64,000 bases of DNA from NCBI RefSeq assembly GCF_031583145.1, contig NZ_CP134050.1:2194501-2258500 (forward strand). The letters are read 5' to 3'. A program made the translations under genes and the position numbers. This document shows, one piece after another, positions 53,145-61,300 of this stretch. The notes under the pieces were generated by a model that saw only the letters and a list, made by a program, of their open reading frames with translations, was not told where the DNA came from and searched no databases. The DNA is from Brevibacillus brevis (GTDB taxonomy: Bacteria; Bacillota; Bacilli; Brevibacillales; Brevibacillaceae). Numbering within the stretch: the first letter of the stretch is position 1; each line of letters opens with the position of its first letter.

Positions 53145-54106
53145 AGGAACGGGTCGATCAGACGGTATTTCGGAACGTCCATTTTACTCGCGCGATGGAG
53201 GAGCGAGTCCGCAGCAAAATATGCAGAAACACGGGATCGCTTGCGTGGCGGCAGCCCTTCGCTTTTACCGCGGCTCTCCTGCTGGTATTCGTTCTGCTTT
53301 GGAGTGCGTGGCCAGCAGGGAGCGACCCCGGTCAGGAGCAGGCAGCAAAGCCTTCTCATCCCGATCCTGGGCTGCTGCACGGAGGGACTCTGGAGGTGCC
53401 TGATCTGTGGCATCCTTCCCCCCGAACCGAGACCACGTTCGAAAACAAGCCATTCACCTACCTTGGCGAGCGGCCAGTGAGAATTTTGACCGATGAGAAC
53501 GGTTTTTACGAGGAACAGCAGCAGCGTATCATTTGGCTGATCGACGCCCCCCAAGCGTCCAAGGTGGAATTGGTTGCGTACGACAGCGGCGGAAGGCGGA
53601 TTGACCTTGGGACTTACCAATTGGGAGCCCCCTTGTACGATGCACAGGGACATTTTCCCTCAGGCATCGCCTTGCCTGATCCAGGCGTCTGGAAGCTGCA
53701 AGTCCTCGCAGACGGCAAGCATCTGGGGCAAGTGTTTGTACAGGTGCAGGCAGGCGTCTCACCAGCCAATCGGGAACTGGTGGAGCCGATCGTCCGCAAC
53801 TATCTGGAGACGGAAGGGACGAAGCTGGGGTGGCTCGGACATGATAGGGACGTGAATATCGAACTGCTTGGAGTGGAAGCCCCCGACGCAGCCTCCCGCA
53901 AAGTGTACGCCTGGGTGAAGGTCTTGAGCAAGGATCCGCGCCTTTCTTCGGGAGTCAGCGCCCCGATGGTCTTTGACATCGCCTACGACAGCAAGTCTTA
54001 CAACGTTACGGATATGCAAATGCCGCAGGACGGAAGTCTCTACCAAAGCAGTCTGCAAAAGCTGTTCCCGCCAAAGGTGCTGGAACGCATGAAATCCCAT
54101 GAATAG
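53114..54106 (+). CDS. Membrane protein, probable anti-sigma partner
   Basis: A 330-residue protein. Residues 1-45 are a charged cytoplasmic helical part, a single membrane segment lies at about 50-68 (FTAALLLVFVLLWSAWPAG), and a large outer domain follows. The outer domain includes GIALPDPGVWKLQVLADGKH, a beta-sandwich-like stretch seen in some Bacillales surface proteins (DUF4871-like; weak). ATG 53114 is 7 nt after GGGGAGG, ATG 53108 is too close. Its overlap with the sigma gene and topology suggest an anti-sigma factor with a sensory outer domain. Confidence 0.7.
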   Translation: MDEHKRIEQLKERVDQTVFRNVHFTRAMEERVRSKICRNTGSLAWRQPFAFTAALLLVFVLLWSAWPAGSDPGQEQAAKPSHPDPGLLHGGTLEVPDLWHPSPRTETTFENKPFTYLGERPVRILTDENGFYEEQQQRIIWLIDAPQASKVELVAYDSGGRRIDLGTYQLGAPLYDAQGHFPSGIALPDPGVWKLQVLADGKHLGQVFVQVQAGVSPANRELVEPIVRNYLETEGTKLGWLGHDRDVNIELLGVEAPDAASRKVYAWVKVLSKDPRLSSGVSAPMVFDIAYDSKSYNVTDMQMPQDGSLYQSSLQKLFPPKVLERMKSHE

Positions 54107-54120
54107 GAGCGCAAGGATGA

Positions 54121-54153
54121 AAAAACGGACCGCATAAGAAGGTCCGTTTTTTT
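54121..54153 (+). terminator. Terminator of the second ECF operon
   Basis: Perfect 11-bp stem AAAAACGGACC (54121-54131) with 54141-54151, then T-run. Confidence 0.9.
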
Positions 54154-54235
54154 CGTCCAGACGTAAAATTTGGCCCCGATCCCGTTCTAGGTGCGTTCGC
54201 CATAGTTCGTAACCCTGTTGTATTGTCAGCGTTGA

Positions 54236-54865
54236 TCAAACGCCCCCCTGCTTGCCCGGCTTAACAGATACGGTGTCCCATACGCTCATCAGTTGAGTGA
54301 TGGCAGCGTCAATAGCCTCGTAGGGCACACCGTCCCGTGCTTGTGTCGAAATTCCTCTAAGAAATGTTTCAAATAATGTAACCAGCATGGGGATATCCGT
54401 TGATTCAGGCAACTCCCCATTGGATACGCCTCGTTCGATACAATCATTCAGCCAACCACGGACTCTTTCCCGTTCCTTAGCGAGCATCTCCCGTATGTGC
54501 TTTTGCTCGGGAGAACAGTTTACCGCGGACAAAACCAACAGACAGCCTAAAGGATGGGAGTTCTCTGTCTGAAAACGTGCCGTTCGCCGCAATCCCTGCT
54601 CGATGGCTGCTTTCGCTGCCAGACTGGAATCCCTGAAGCTTTCCGAAACATGTCCATAAGTAGATATATATCGATCCACCACTTCCCGAAATAACGCTTC
54701 CTTGGATTCGAACGCCGCGTAAAAACTGGCTGCTGATATATTCCCCATCGCCGCCCGCAGCTGAGCCAGTGAAGTGGATTCAAAGCCATATTCCCAGAAT
54801 AGGACCATGGCGGCGACAACGGCCTCGTCACGATTAAATGCGCGGGGGCGTCCTGTACGTGGCAT
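54236..54865 (-). CDS. TetR/AcrR-family transcriptional regulator
   Basis: A 209-residue repressor. The N-terminal helix-turn-helix is GFESTSLAQLRAAMGNISAASFYAAFESK, written by family as TSLAQL...SFYAAF. The C-terminal ligand domain has GCLLVLSAVNC and the ISTQARDG stretch found in the YxaF/LmrA subgroup. AAGGAGG precedes ATG 54863-54865. It is divergent from the HxlR gene, and a 27-bp dyad over the shared promoter region is a likely binding site. Confidence 0.88.
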   Translation of the reverse strand: MPRTGRPRAFNRDEAVVAAMVLFWEYGFESTSLAQLRAAMGNISAASFYAAFESKEALFREVVDRYISTYGHVSESFRDSSLAAKAAIEQGLRRTARFQTENSHPLGCLLVLSAVNCSPEQKHIREMLAKERERVRGWLNDCIERGVSNGELPESTDIPMLVTLFETFLRGISTQARDGVPYEAIDAAITQLMSVWDTVSVKPGKQGGV

Positions 54866-54889
54866 ATGATGACCTCCTTACTTATTTTT

Positions 54890-54918
54890 ATACTATTCGA
54901 TCCAGAAGTCATTGACAA
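54890..54918 (-). promoter_or_regulatory. SigA promoter of the TetR gene at 54.2-54.9 kb
   Basis: Minus strand TTGTCA (54913-54918), 17-nt spacer, TAGTAT (54890-54895). Confidence 0.65.
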
Positions 54919-54928
54919 GGAAGTCTGG
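54902..54928. promoter_or_regulatory. 27-bp dyad operator at overlapping divergent promoters
   Basis: Dyad CCAGAnnTCnTTG-A-CAAnGAnnTCTGG centred on 54915, within the common -35 region of the divergent TetR and HxlR promoters. A TetR dimer (or pair of dimers) bound here would block both. Confidence 0.6.
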
Positions 54929-54941
54929 TTCAACATAATAT
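54912..54941 (+). promoter_or_regulatory. SigA promoter of the HxlR gene
   Basis: TTGACA (54912-54917), 18-nt spacer, TAATAT (54936-54941). The -35 box is shared, in opposite orientation, with the TetR gene promoter. Confidence 0.65.
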
Positions 54942-55033
54942 GTGGAAAGATCGATCCATAATTCATTTCCAGTTTTAAAGAAGAACCAGATGCAATCTTT
55001 GCTTAATCCCACTGAAAGGGATGTGTTTAACTA

Positions 55034-55408
55034 TTGATCACCTTTAGAAACAAAACCTATCGCTGCACCTCGGAAATTGTAATGGGGTTAATCAGCGGGA
55101 AATGGAAAATATCGATTTTAAACCACCTAACCAAGGGCCCGGTACGATTTAATCAGCTTCAACGGCTGCTTCCCGACACGACTCAACGCATGCTTACGAT
55201 GCAGTTAAGAATGCTGGAAAGCGACGGGCTCATTATTCGCAGGGTTTATCCGGTCTCACCGCCTAAAGTGGAATATTGCTTGTCCGAGCTGGGCGAACAA
55301 ATGGCTCCGATGCTCATGATGTTATGCGAATTTGGCACCACCTATATCGAGAGCTTTCCCGATGAAGTATCGTATATCAATCATAAGCATGGCGAAGCAA
55401 AAACGTAG
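55034..55408 (+). CDS. HxlR-family transcriptional regulator
   Basis: A 124-residue winged-helix regulator. Helix and wing blocks: ISGKWKISILNHLTKGPVRF, LLPDTTQRMLTMQLRMLE and DGLIIRRVYPVSPPKVEY. The N-terminal Cys (about residue 11, YRCTSE) corresponds to the redox-sensing cysteine of HypR/YodB relatives, so it may respond to electrophiles or disulfide stress. The TTG 55034 start has only a weak ribosome site. It is convergent with the MFS gene. Confidence 0.85.
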   Translation: MITFRNKTYRCTSEIVMGLISGKWKISILNHLTKGPVRFNQLQRLLPDTTQRMLTMQLRMLESDGLIIRRVYPVSPPKVEYCLSELGEQMAPMLMMLCEFGTTYIESFPDEVSYINHKHGEAKT

Positions 55409-55477
55409 TTCTGCGCGGATCGATGTTTACCGGTTCACGCCTTCTCCGCTTGAGTCGATCCAGATACGAAGACTTTT

Positions 55478-55504
55478 AAGAGGTACCCAGGAAGGGTACC
55501 TCTT
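55478..55504. terminator. Perfect inverted repeat between convergent genes, possible terminator
   Basis: 11-bp arms AAGAGGTACCC/GGGTACCTCTT with a 5-nt loop. No real T-run on either side, so termination would be weak. Confidence 0.5.
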
Positions 55505-55508
55505 ATCT

Positions 55509-56747
55509 TCATATCGCGGAACCACAAGCTTCCTTCGTCGTTTTGCCGCGCAGCTGATCCTCCTCTTTATATGCGTTGCGAGCTCCTCGTCGCTCGAAAC
55601 GATCGTTGATGAAAGCCAGCAAAGCTGCCAAAATGGCAACGATTCCCCCGGACCAGGAAAGATCGATGAGCTCTATATTTGCCGTGACAAAGCCTCCCAA
55701 AGTGGATCCAATCGCAATTCCGACATTGATGGATACGGAGGTTAAAGACGAAGCCAAGTCTCTGGCTTCCGGTACATGTTGATCGGCCCAATCAATGAAG
55801 TAAAGCTGCATCGTGGAGTTCATGAGATAAACGACGAGAGCAATGAAAGAGATGCTTACCAATCCCCCGACCATCGAGCCTGTGGAAACATAAAGCGACG
55901 CGAGAATGACGGCTTGAGCCAGGAATACATACGGAATCTTTCCAAGCCCGTTGCGAGCAGCCAGCTTTCCTCCGATTAACGTGCTAAAGATAGATACGAC
56001 GCCATACAGCAAAAAGACGAGGCTAATATACCGTGCCGGAACAAAAAGCACGTCTTGGAGCAGAGGGGTTAAATACGTATAGACGCTATAAGTTGCTCCA
56101 ATGCTTAAAGCAGGAATAAAGAAAGCAATCACAATTCTGGGATAGGCGAATAATTTGATTTGTTTCTTGAGTGAACTCCGAGCTCCCTGTAGCCCCCTAG
56201 GGATGGTCGCGGCGCTTGCCACGAGTGAAACGACTCCCAATAGCGTAGTAAACCAATAGGACATATGCCAACCGCCCCATTGCCCGATGTAAGTCCCCAG
56301 GGGTACGCCGAGAACGCTAGCCACGGTAAAACCCGTAAAGATGATGGAGATCACCGGCCCCCTTTTGTCGAGAGGCATCGTCTCGCTGGCAACTGCCATC
56401 GCGAGTGCAATCAACACGCCGGTAACCACGGCCGTAATGATCCTGGACACTAGAAGCAAACCGTAAGATCCGGATAGGGCAGTGATCATATTTCCTATAA
56501 TAAATACCACGATCAAAGCAAGGATGAGCGGGTACTTGGAGAATCGACTGAACAACGCCGTGAAGATGGGTGTTCCTATTGCAAAAGATAGGGCAAAAGC
56601 CGATATCAGGGACCCTGCCACCGATATGGCGATCTTCATGTCCGTGGCCACTTCGGTTAATAATCCGACCATCACGAATTCACTTGTTCCCAGGACAAAG
56701 GTCAATAAAAATAAATTCAATGTTAGAAGCTTTTGTTGCCTAGTCAA
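55509..56747 (-). CDS. MFS transporter (DHA1, AraJ/YdhP-like)
   Basis: A 412-residue transporter with twelve predicted helices. The start TSEFVMVGLLTEVATDMKIA is characteristic of the AraJ/NepI/YdhP branch of drug or sugar efflux proteins. TTG 56747 lies 7 nt after AAGGAGG. It is downstream of the unrecognised 474-residue gene on the same strand with a 108-bp gap that holds a long inverted repeat. The nearby HxlR and TetR regulators may control it. Confidence 0.88.
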   Translation of the reverse strand: MTRQQKLLTLNLFLLTFVLGTSEFVMVGLLTEVATDMKIAISVAGSLISAFALSFAIGTPIFTALFSRFSKYPLILALIVVFIIGNMITALSGSYGLLLVSRIITAVVTGVLIALAMAVASETMPLDKRGPVISIIFTGFTVASVLGVPLGTYIGQWGGWHMSYWFTTLLGVVSLVASAATIPRGLQGARSSLKKQIKLFAYPRIVIAFFIPALSIGATYSVYTYLTPLLQDVLFVPARYISLVFLLYGVVSIFSTLIGGKLAARNGLGKIPYVFLAQAVILASLYVSTGSMVGGLVSISFIALVVYLMNSTMQLYFIDWADQHVPEARDLASSLTSVSINVGIAIGSTLGGFVTANIELIDLSWSGGIVAILAALLAFINDRFERRGARNAYKEEDQLRGKTTKEACGSAI

Positions 56748-56786
56748 TTTCCTTCCTCCTTATTCAGATGGACTGAGCCCCGTTGG

Positions 56787-56833
56787 CGATTTGACGGCAA
56801 TCGCCATCATTTGAAAGCCTTGCCGTCAAATCG
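56787..56833. repeat. 14-bp perfect inverted repeat with a competing hairpin
   Basis: CGATTTGACGGCAA (56787-56800) and TTGCCGTCAAATCG (56820-56833) with a 19-nt loop. One arm can instead form GGCGATT/AATCGCC (56785-56791 with 56799-56805). It lies between the unrecognised gene and the MFS gene. No T-run follows on the minus strand. Confidence 0.85.
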
Positions 56834-56855
56834 TACGCCACATTTGCCTAAAGCC

Positions 56856-58280
56856 TTACAGCACCAAAAATTGCGTTCCGAAGCCCTTGCCGGAAACATA
56901 AGCCGCTTCCAGCTCCTCCTTATCCCCTTTGTCCAATAAAACCACATTTTCGGGATACAGCTTCCCTAGCAAAGCCCATTGCACGAGTTCATTTCCGTTG
57001 GTAGGAATGAAATGAATTTCATCGGGATTCGTCACCAATCCAGCGTGCGAGAGAATGTCTATCGCCCGGTGCGAACTGATGGAGGTCCGCTTCGTTAAGG
57101 CGTCACCGGCATTGTCGTTCCCATGCGGCCGATATAAAAAGCGATGTCCCCTAAAGAGCTGGCCGAGATCTACCGTGAATTCACGCCCTTCCATCTCTAG
57201 GCTGAATCGCAGTGTCGTTCGATCGGAATCTGCATTCGGCAGCAAGCGGGCGATGGATGGTCCATCGTAATGCTCTCTGGAAACAGGAAGCGTGTCTTCA
57301 TTCACCGTTGTACCCTTTCCGGCCTCGTTACGCGGCGCCGCATAATAATCGTCATATTCATAATCGAATGAGATCGCGGCCAAGTCTCGGGTTTCTTCTG
57401 TCTGTACTGTTTGTACGGGATGCCATTTCAGAAGATACCGCGCCGCCGTCCCGGCCGACTCTCCCAAGCCAGCCGGCAATACGGTTCCCAGACGATATTG
57501 AAAGCCGTAACCGGTTTTCGTTAACCCCGAGTTGACCACACTTTGTGCATACTGGACGATCGCTTTGTGAGTCAACTTCTTCCCAAGCAATTGAGTTAAA
57601 AATATCTCCCGGGCAGGCTCTAGAAAACGCAGCCCTTTGAACTCTGTATGTTCCTTGATTTCAAAGGGAACTTCCTCCCAATTGGCGAACGGAAGCAAGG
57701 CATCCCGCAGCAAAACGAACTGGTGCAGGTATTCGTTATACAGCTGCATGATCCTTGGTCCGCCCAATGGTCCCCAAACCAGTCTGGTAGCCTCCGGGAT
57801 CAGGGGATGACCATAACAATGGCTTCGAAATTCCAGTGCTCCCAGCGTTTCTGCCCCATACGTAGTGAGCGCTCTTTTCTCGGCATTGATCTCCCGGGCC
57901 CAGATTACCAATTGTTCGCCAATACGAACCGCCTGAGATGTTAGCTCGGCGCCTGCCTTATCTTTTAAAGCCAATGGCCCAAGCGGAAGGGATGCGTGTT
58001 GTCCAGATATCGCCAAATTGGCCTGGAGGCTGTCCAAGAGCACCGCAGGATCGCCATTTACCGGTTCGCCAAGCTGAACCAACATCGCTTCCAGCAGCTT
58101 ATCGAGCTCCATGACGACCTCTTTGGCCCGATATACACCGGCAGGCAAATTCCAATCCAAGGCCGCGTTTTCGCCTGGTCTGATGGAGTCACCTGAATAT
58201 TTGCCAATGAGAGGCTCAATAGCAATAGCCATCCCCCATGCGATACGCTTATCTTTCAAAGCAAGTTGATATTCCTGCAT
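56856..58280 (-). CDS. Unrecognised 474-residue soluble protein
   Basis: I do not recognise this protein. It is soluble, with no signal peptide or membrane helix. The N-terminal third is mainly helical and acidic (MELDKLLEAMLVQLGEP). The middle has GHPLIPEATRLVWGPLGGPR and WEEVPFEIKEHTEFKGL, with many histidine, tyrosine and tryptophan residues. A C-terminal block, FRGHRFLYRPHGNDNAGD followed by SSHRAIDIL and IHFIPTNGNELVQWALLGK, looks conserved and polar enough for an active site or ligand pocket. ATG 58278-58280 lies 7 nt after GAGGTG. It is probably read with the MFS gene downstream, so it could make or modify what the pump exports (inference). Confidence 0.7.
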   Translation of the reverse strand: MQEYQLALKDKRIAWGMAIAIEPLIGKYSGDSIRPGENAALDWNLPAGVYRAKEVVMELDKLLEAMLVQLGEPVNGDPAVLLDSLQANLAISGQHASLPLGPLALKDKAGAELTSQAVRIGEQLVIWAREINAEKRALTTYGAETLGALEFRSHCYGHPLIPEATRLVWGPLGGPRIMQLYNEYLHQFVLLRDALLPFANWEEVPFEIKEHTEFKGLRFLEPAREIFLTQLLGKKLTHKAIVQYAQSVVNSGLTKTGYGFQYRLGTVLPAGLGESAGTAARYLLKWHPVQTVQTEETRDLAAISFDYEYDDYYAAPRNEAGKGTTVNEDTLPVSREHYDGPSIARLLPNADSDRTTLRFSLEMEGREFTVDLGQLFRGHRFLYRPHGNDNAGDALTKRTSISSHRAIDILSHAGLVTNPDEIHFIPTNGNELVQWALLGKLYPENVVLLDKGDKEELEAAYVSGKGFGTQFLVL

Positions 58281-58747
58281 ACTTTCGCACCTCACCTATG
58301 AGTTTATTTAAACGAACGCCCACCAGCGAAATCTGGATCGATCGTTCTGTTTGTTAAGTTATCAGGTTGCCCTGCGCTTGAGTAGTACGCACTTTTTTGT
58401 ATGATCCAATCATTTTTGTGCGGTAGGATAAATTTTGATACTAGGATTGATGGGGAGTCATCAGAGATCGTCGGCAGGTGAAGATCCCTGATGAAAGGTG
58501 GCAGCATGCAGCAAAAGGGGGAAAGCGGTCAAAAAAGAAGCGTACGACCAATTCCGCGTTGGAATTCGGAGATGACGGCCGGGAATTCCCACCACTTTCA
58601 GTCTCAAAAGAAAACAGGCTATCCGCTTTTACAGATAACCTGTTTAGAGCTGTCGTCATCCATCCGTCCGAATCGGACAAATCGATCAAGCGCGCGATAT
58701 CCTGTTCGGCCAATGCTTCGCTGCGGGTAGCGGGCCCTCTAGACTTT
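58281..58747. other. Intergenic region without convincing gene
   Basis: 467 bp between the unrecognised gene and the HIT gene, both on the minus strand. It must hold the promoter of the former, but no good -35/-10 pair was seen. On the minus strand an open stretch of about 90 codons (58441-58713) reads LAEQDIARLIDLSDSDGWM near its start and looks partly protein-like, yet has no ribosome site and turns into Cys/Ser/Phe-rich sequence. It may be a decayed gene end. Confidence 0.4.
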
Positions 58748-59200
58748 TCATGATTTTCCCTCAGAGGTTAGCTGCCGGATGGCGTGTACGATCTTCCGGC
58801 CCGTTTCGGCGAGCCTTTCCCCGGCTTTATGCTCGAAAACAGGCTCGCTCCAGGTGAAGCCATCGCCCTCGTAGCGGGGAATAACGTGCAAATGGAAATG
58901 GCCGAGCTCGTTAAACACGCCGCCATTCTGACAAATGGTAATGCCGTCGGGTTTGTACAGATCCTGAATCGCTTTGGAAACGATAGCGGCGGCTTCGGTT
59001 ATGGCTTGCGAAGTTTGCGGGTCCAGCTCCGTCCATTCCCGCAAATGGCGTTTGGGGAGGATCAAAGTATGCCCTTCTTGAAAGGGCTCGATGTCCAGAA
59101 TACAGGTGACCGATTTGGTTTCATAGATGATGTGCACAGGATCGATGGCCAGTGCCAGGCGGCAGCCGAGACATTCGATCGGGTTTTGGTTCTGACACAT
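58748..59200 (-). CDS. HIT-family hydrolase
   Basis: A 150-residue histidine-triad protein. The triad is HFHLHVIPR (about residue 103), preceded by QNGGVFNELGH; the N-terminal core has ILDIEPFQEGHTLILPKRH. HIT enzymes cleave nucleoside phosphoramidates or dinucleoside polyphosphates. CxxC at residues 10-13 (CLGC) may bind zinc. The ribosome site GAGGAGG precedes the ATG. It is divergent from lepA. Confidence 0.9.
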   Translation of the reverse strand: MCQNQNPIECLGCRLALAIDPVHIIYETKSVTCILDIEPFQEGHTLILPKRHLREWTELDPQTSQAITEAAAIVSKAIQDLYKPDGITICQNGGVFNELGHFHLHVIPRYEGDGFTWSEPVFEHKAGERLAETGRKIVHAIRQLTSEGKS

Positions 59201-59424
59201 GCACTTCGCCTCCTCTTTCTACGGACAATCTCAACCGATTGTCCGCTCCATTCTCCCACTGTATCACAGGAAATGAATGGTAACGAGGCAAAAAGCGGCG
59301 AATGCCCGCTTCTCTTTGGTTGCGTCATATATCCAGCCTTTGATATAATTACCGTTAGTGTATTTTTTGCGACCGCAGTCCGAAGATGTATGATTGGATT
59401 CGCGTGGGAGGGAACGAACAACAC

Positions 59425-61242
59425 ATGGATCGCCGTGAAAGACAGAAAAGGATTCGCAATTTTTCCATCATCGCCCACATCGACCACGGGAAGTCCACGC
59501 TGGCTGACCGTATTTTGGAATTGACCGGTGCGCTTTCTGCACGGGAGATGGAAGCCCAGTTTCTAGACACGATGGAGCTGGAAAAAGAGCGCGGCATTAC
59601 GATCAAGCTGAATGCCGTGCGTTTGAACTATAAAGCGGACAACGGGGAGGAGTACATCCTCCATCTGATCGACACCCCGGGACACGTCGACTTTACGTAC
59701 GAAGTGTCCCGCAGCCTTGCTGCCTGCGAAGGGGCGATCCTGGTCGTGGACGCAGCGCAGGGGATTGAAGCCCAGACGCTGGCAAACGTCTACCTGGCCT
59801 TGGACAACAACCTGGAAATCATTCCGGTCATCAACAAGATCGACCTGCCAAGTGCGGAGCCGGAACGCGTCAAGCAAGAAGTGGAGGACGTCATCGGCCT
59901 GGACGCCAGCGATGCCGTGCTGACTTCGGCGAAAGCGGGGATCGGGATCAAGGATGTGCTGGAAGCCGTGGTGCAGAAGGTTCCTGCACCGGAAGGGGAT
60001 CCGGATGCGCCGCTGCAGGCGTTGATCTTCGACTCGTACTTCGATGCCTACCGCGGGGTGATCGCTTCCATTCGCGTCCTGAACGGAACGCTGCGAAAAG
60101 GCATGAAAATCAAGATGATGGCGACCGGCAAGTCGTTCGAGGTGACGGAGATCGGTACATCCACACCGCGCCAGACGCCGGTGGATGAGCTGACAGTCGG
60201 GGATGTAGGCTACGTGGCCGCATCCATCAAGACGGTGGGGGATACGCGCGTCGGGGACACCATTACCGATGCCAGCCGTCCCGCAGCCGAGCCGCTGCCA
60301 GGGTACCGCAAGATCAACCCGATGGTGTTCTGCGGTTTGTATCCAATCGAAACGAATGAGTACAACGATTTGCGCGAGGCACTGGAAAAGCTGCAGCTAA
60401 ACGACGCTTCTCTGCAGTTCGAGCCCGAGACGTCGCAGGCGCTCGGCTTTGGCTTCCGCTGCGGGTTCCTCGGCCTGCTGCACATGGAAATCATCCAGGA
60501 GCGTATCGAGCGCGAGTTCAACATCAACCTGATCACGACCGCGCCGAGCGTGATCTACCGCATCACCCAGACGAACGGCGAAGTGTACGAGATCGACAAT
60601 CCGTCCAAGATGCCGGAAGTGCAAAAGATCGAAATGATCGAAGAGCCGTACGTGACAGCGACCATCATGGTGCCGAAGGAGTACGTCGGCGACGTCATGC
60701 AGCTTTGCCAGGGCAAGCGCGGCGACTTCCTCGACATGCAGTACATGGGCGAGAACCGCGTGCAGCTCAAGTACGACATGCCGCTCTCCGAGATCGTCTA
60801 CGACTTTTTTGATCTGCTCAAGTCCGGTACGCGAGGCTACGCTTCGTTCGACTACGAGCTGGGAGGATATAAGCCATCCAAGCTGGTGAAGATGGACATT
60901 CTCCTGAACGGAGAGATGGTGGACGCCCTTTCCTTCATCGTGCACAAGGATTCGGCCTACGCACGCGGGAAAGTCATCTGCGAAAAGCTGAAAGAGCTCA
61001 TTCCGCGCCAGCAATTCGAGGTGCCGATCCAGGCGACCATCGGACACAAAGTGGTCGCCCGCGAGACGATCAGCGCCCTGCGGAAAAACGTACTGGCCAA
61101 GTGCTACGGTGGGGACATTTCGCGGAAACGCAAGCTGCTCGAAAAGCAAAAAGAAGGGAAAAAGCGCATGAAATCTGTCGGCTCCGTCGAGGTGCCACAG
61201 GAAGCCTTCATGGCTGTTCTGCGCATGGACGATAAGAAGTAG
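59425..61242 (+). CDS. lepA: Elongation factor 4 (LepA)
   Basis: A 605-residue translational GTPase. G1 [10 protein letters not shown]2 [11 protein letters not shown]3 DTPGH, G4 NKID, G5 TSAKAG, followed by domain II, EF-G-like domains III and V and the LepA-specific C-terminal domain with [13 protein letters not shown]. It acts in ribosome back-translocation or assembly. ATG 59425 gives the normal length; an in-frame start at 59386 adds 13 unlike residues. Confidence 0.97.
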   Translation: MDRRERQKRIRNFSIIAHIDHGKSTLADRILELTGALSAREMEAQFLDTMELEKERGITIKLNAVRLNYKADNGEEYILHLIDTPGHVDFTYEVSRSLAACEGAILVVDAAQGIEAQTLANVYLALDNNLEIIPVINKIDLPSAEPERVKQEVEDVIGLDASDAVLTSAKAGIGIKDVLEAVVQKVPAPEGDPDAPLQALIFDSYFDAYRGVIASIRVLNGTLRKGMKIKMMATGKSFEVTEIGTSTPRQTPVDELTVGDVGYVAASIKTVGDTRVGDTITDASRPAAEPLPGYRKINPMVFCGLYPIETNEYNDLREALEKLQLNDASLQFEPETSQALGFGFRCGFLGLLHMEIIQERIEREFNINLITTAPSVIYRITQTNGEVYEIDNPSKMPEVQKIEMIEEPYVTATIMVPKEYVGDVMQLCQGKRGDFLDMQYMGENRVQLKYDMPLSEIVYDFFDLLKSGTRGYASFDYELGGYKPSKLVKMDILLNGEMVDALSFIVHKDSAYARGKVICEKLKELIPRQQFEVPIQATIGHKVVARETISALRKNVLAKCYGGDISRKRKLLEKQKEGKKRMKSVGSVEVPQEAFMAVLRMDDKK

Positions 61243-61243
61243 G

Positions 61244-61267
61244 CCTGACCTAAGTGTCAGGTCTTTT
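61244..61267 (+). terminator. Weak hairpin terminator after lepA
   Basis: 6-bp stem CCTGAC/GTCAGG with a 6-nt loop and TCTTTT. Possibly partial, allowing hemW readthrough. Confidence 0.45.
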
Positions 61268-61300
61268 CCATTCTTGAATACGAAAAGGAGGGGGAGGGAT

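Noticed and set aside
58478..58753. 91-codon plus-strand frame in the 58.3-58.7 kb gap
   Set aside because: Weak composition, overlapping minus-strand frame, and it runs into the end of the HIT gene.
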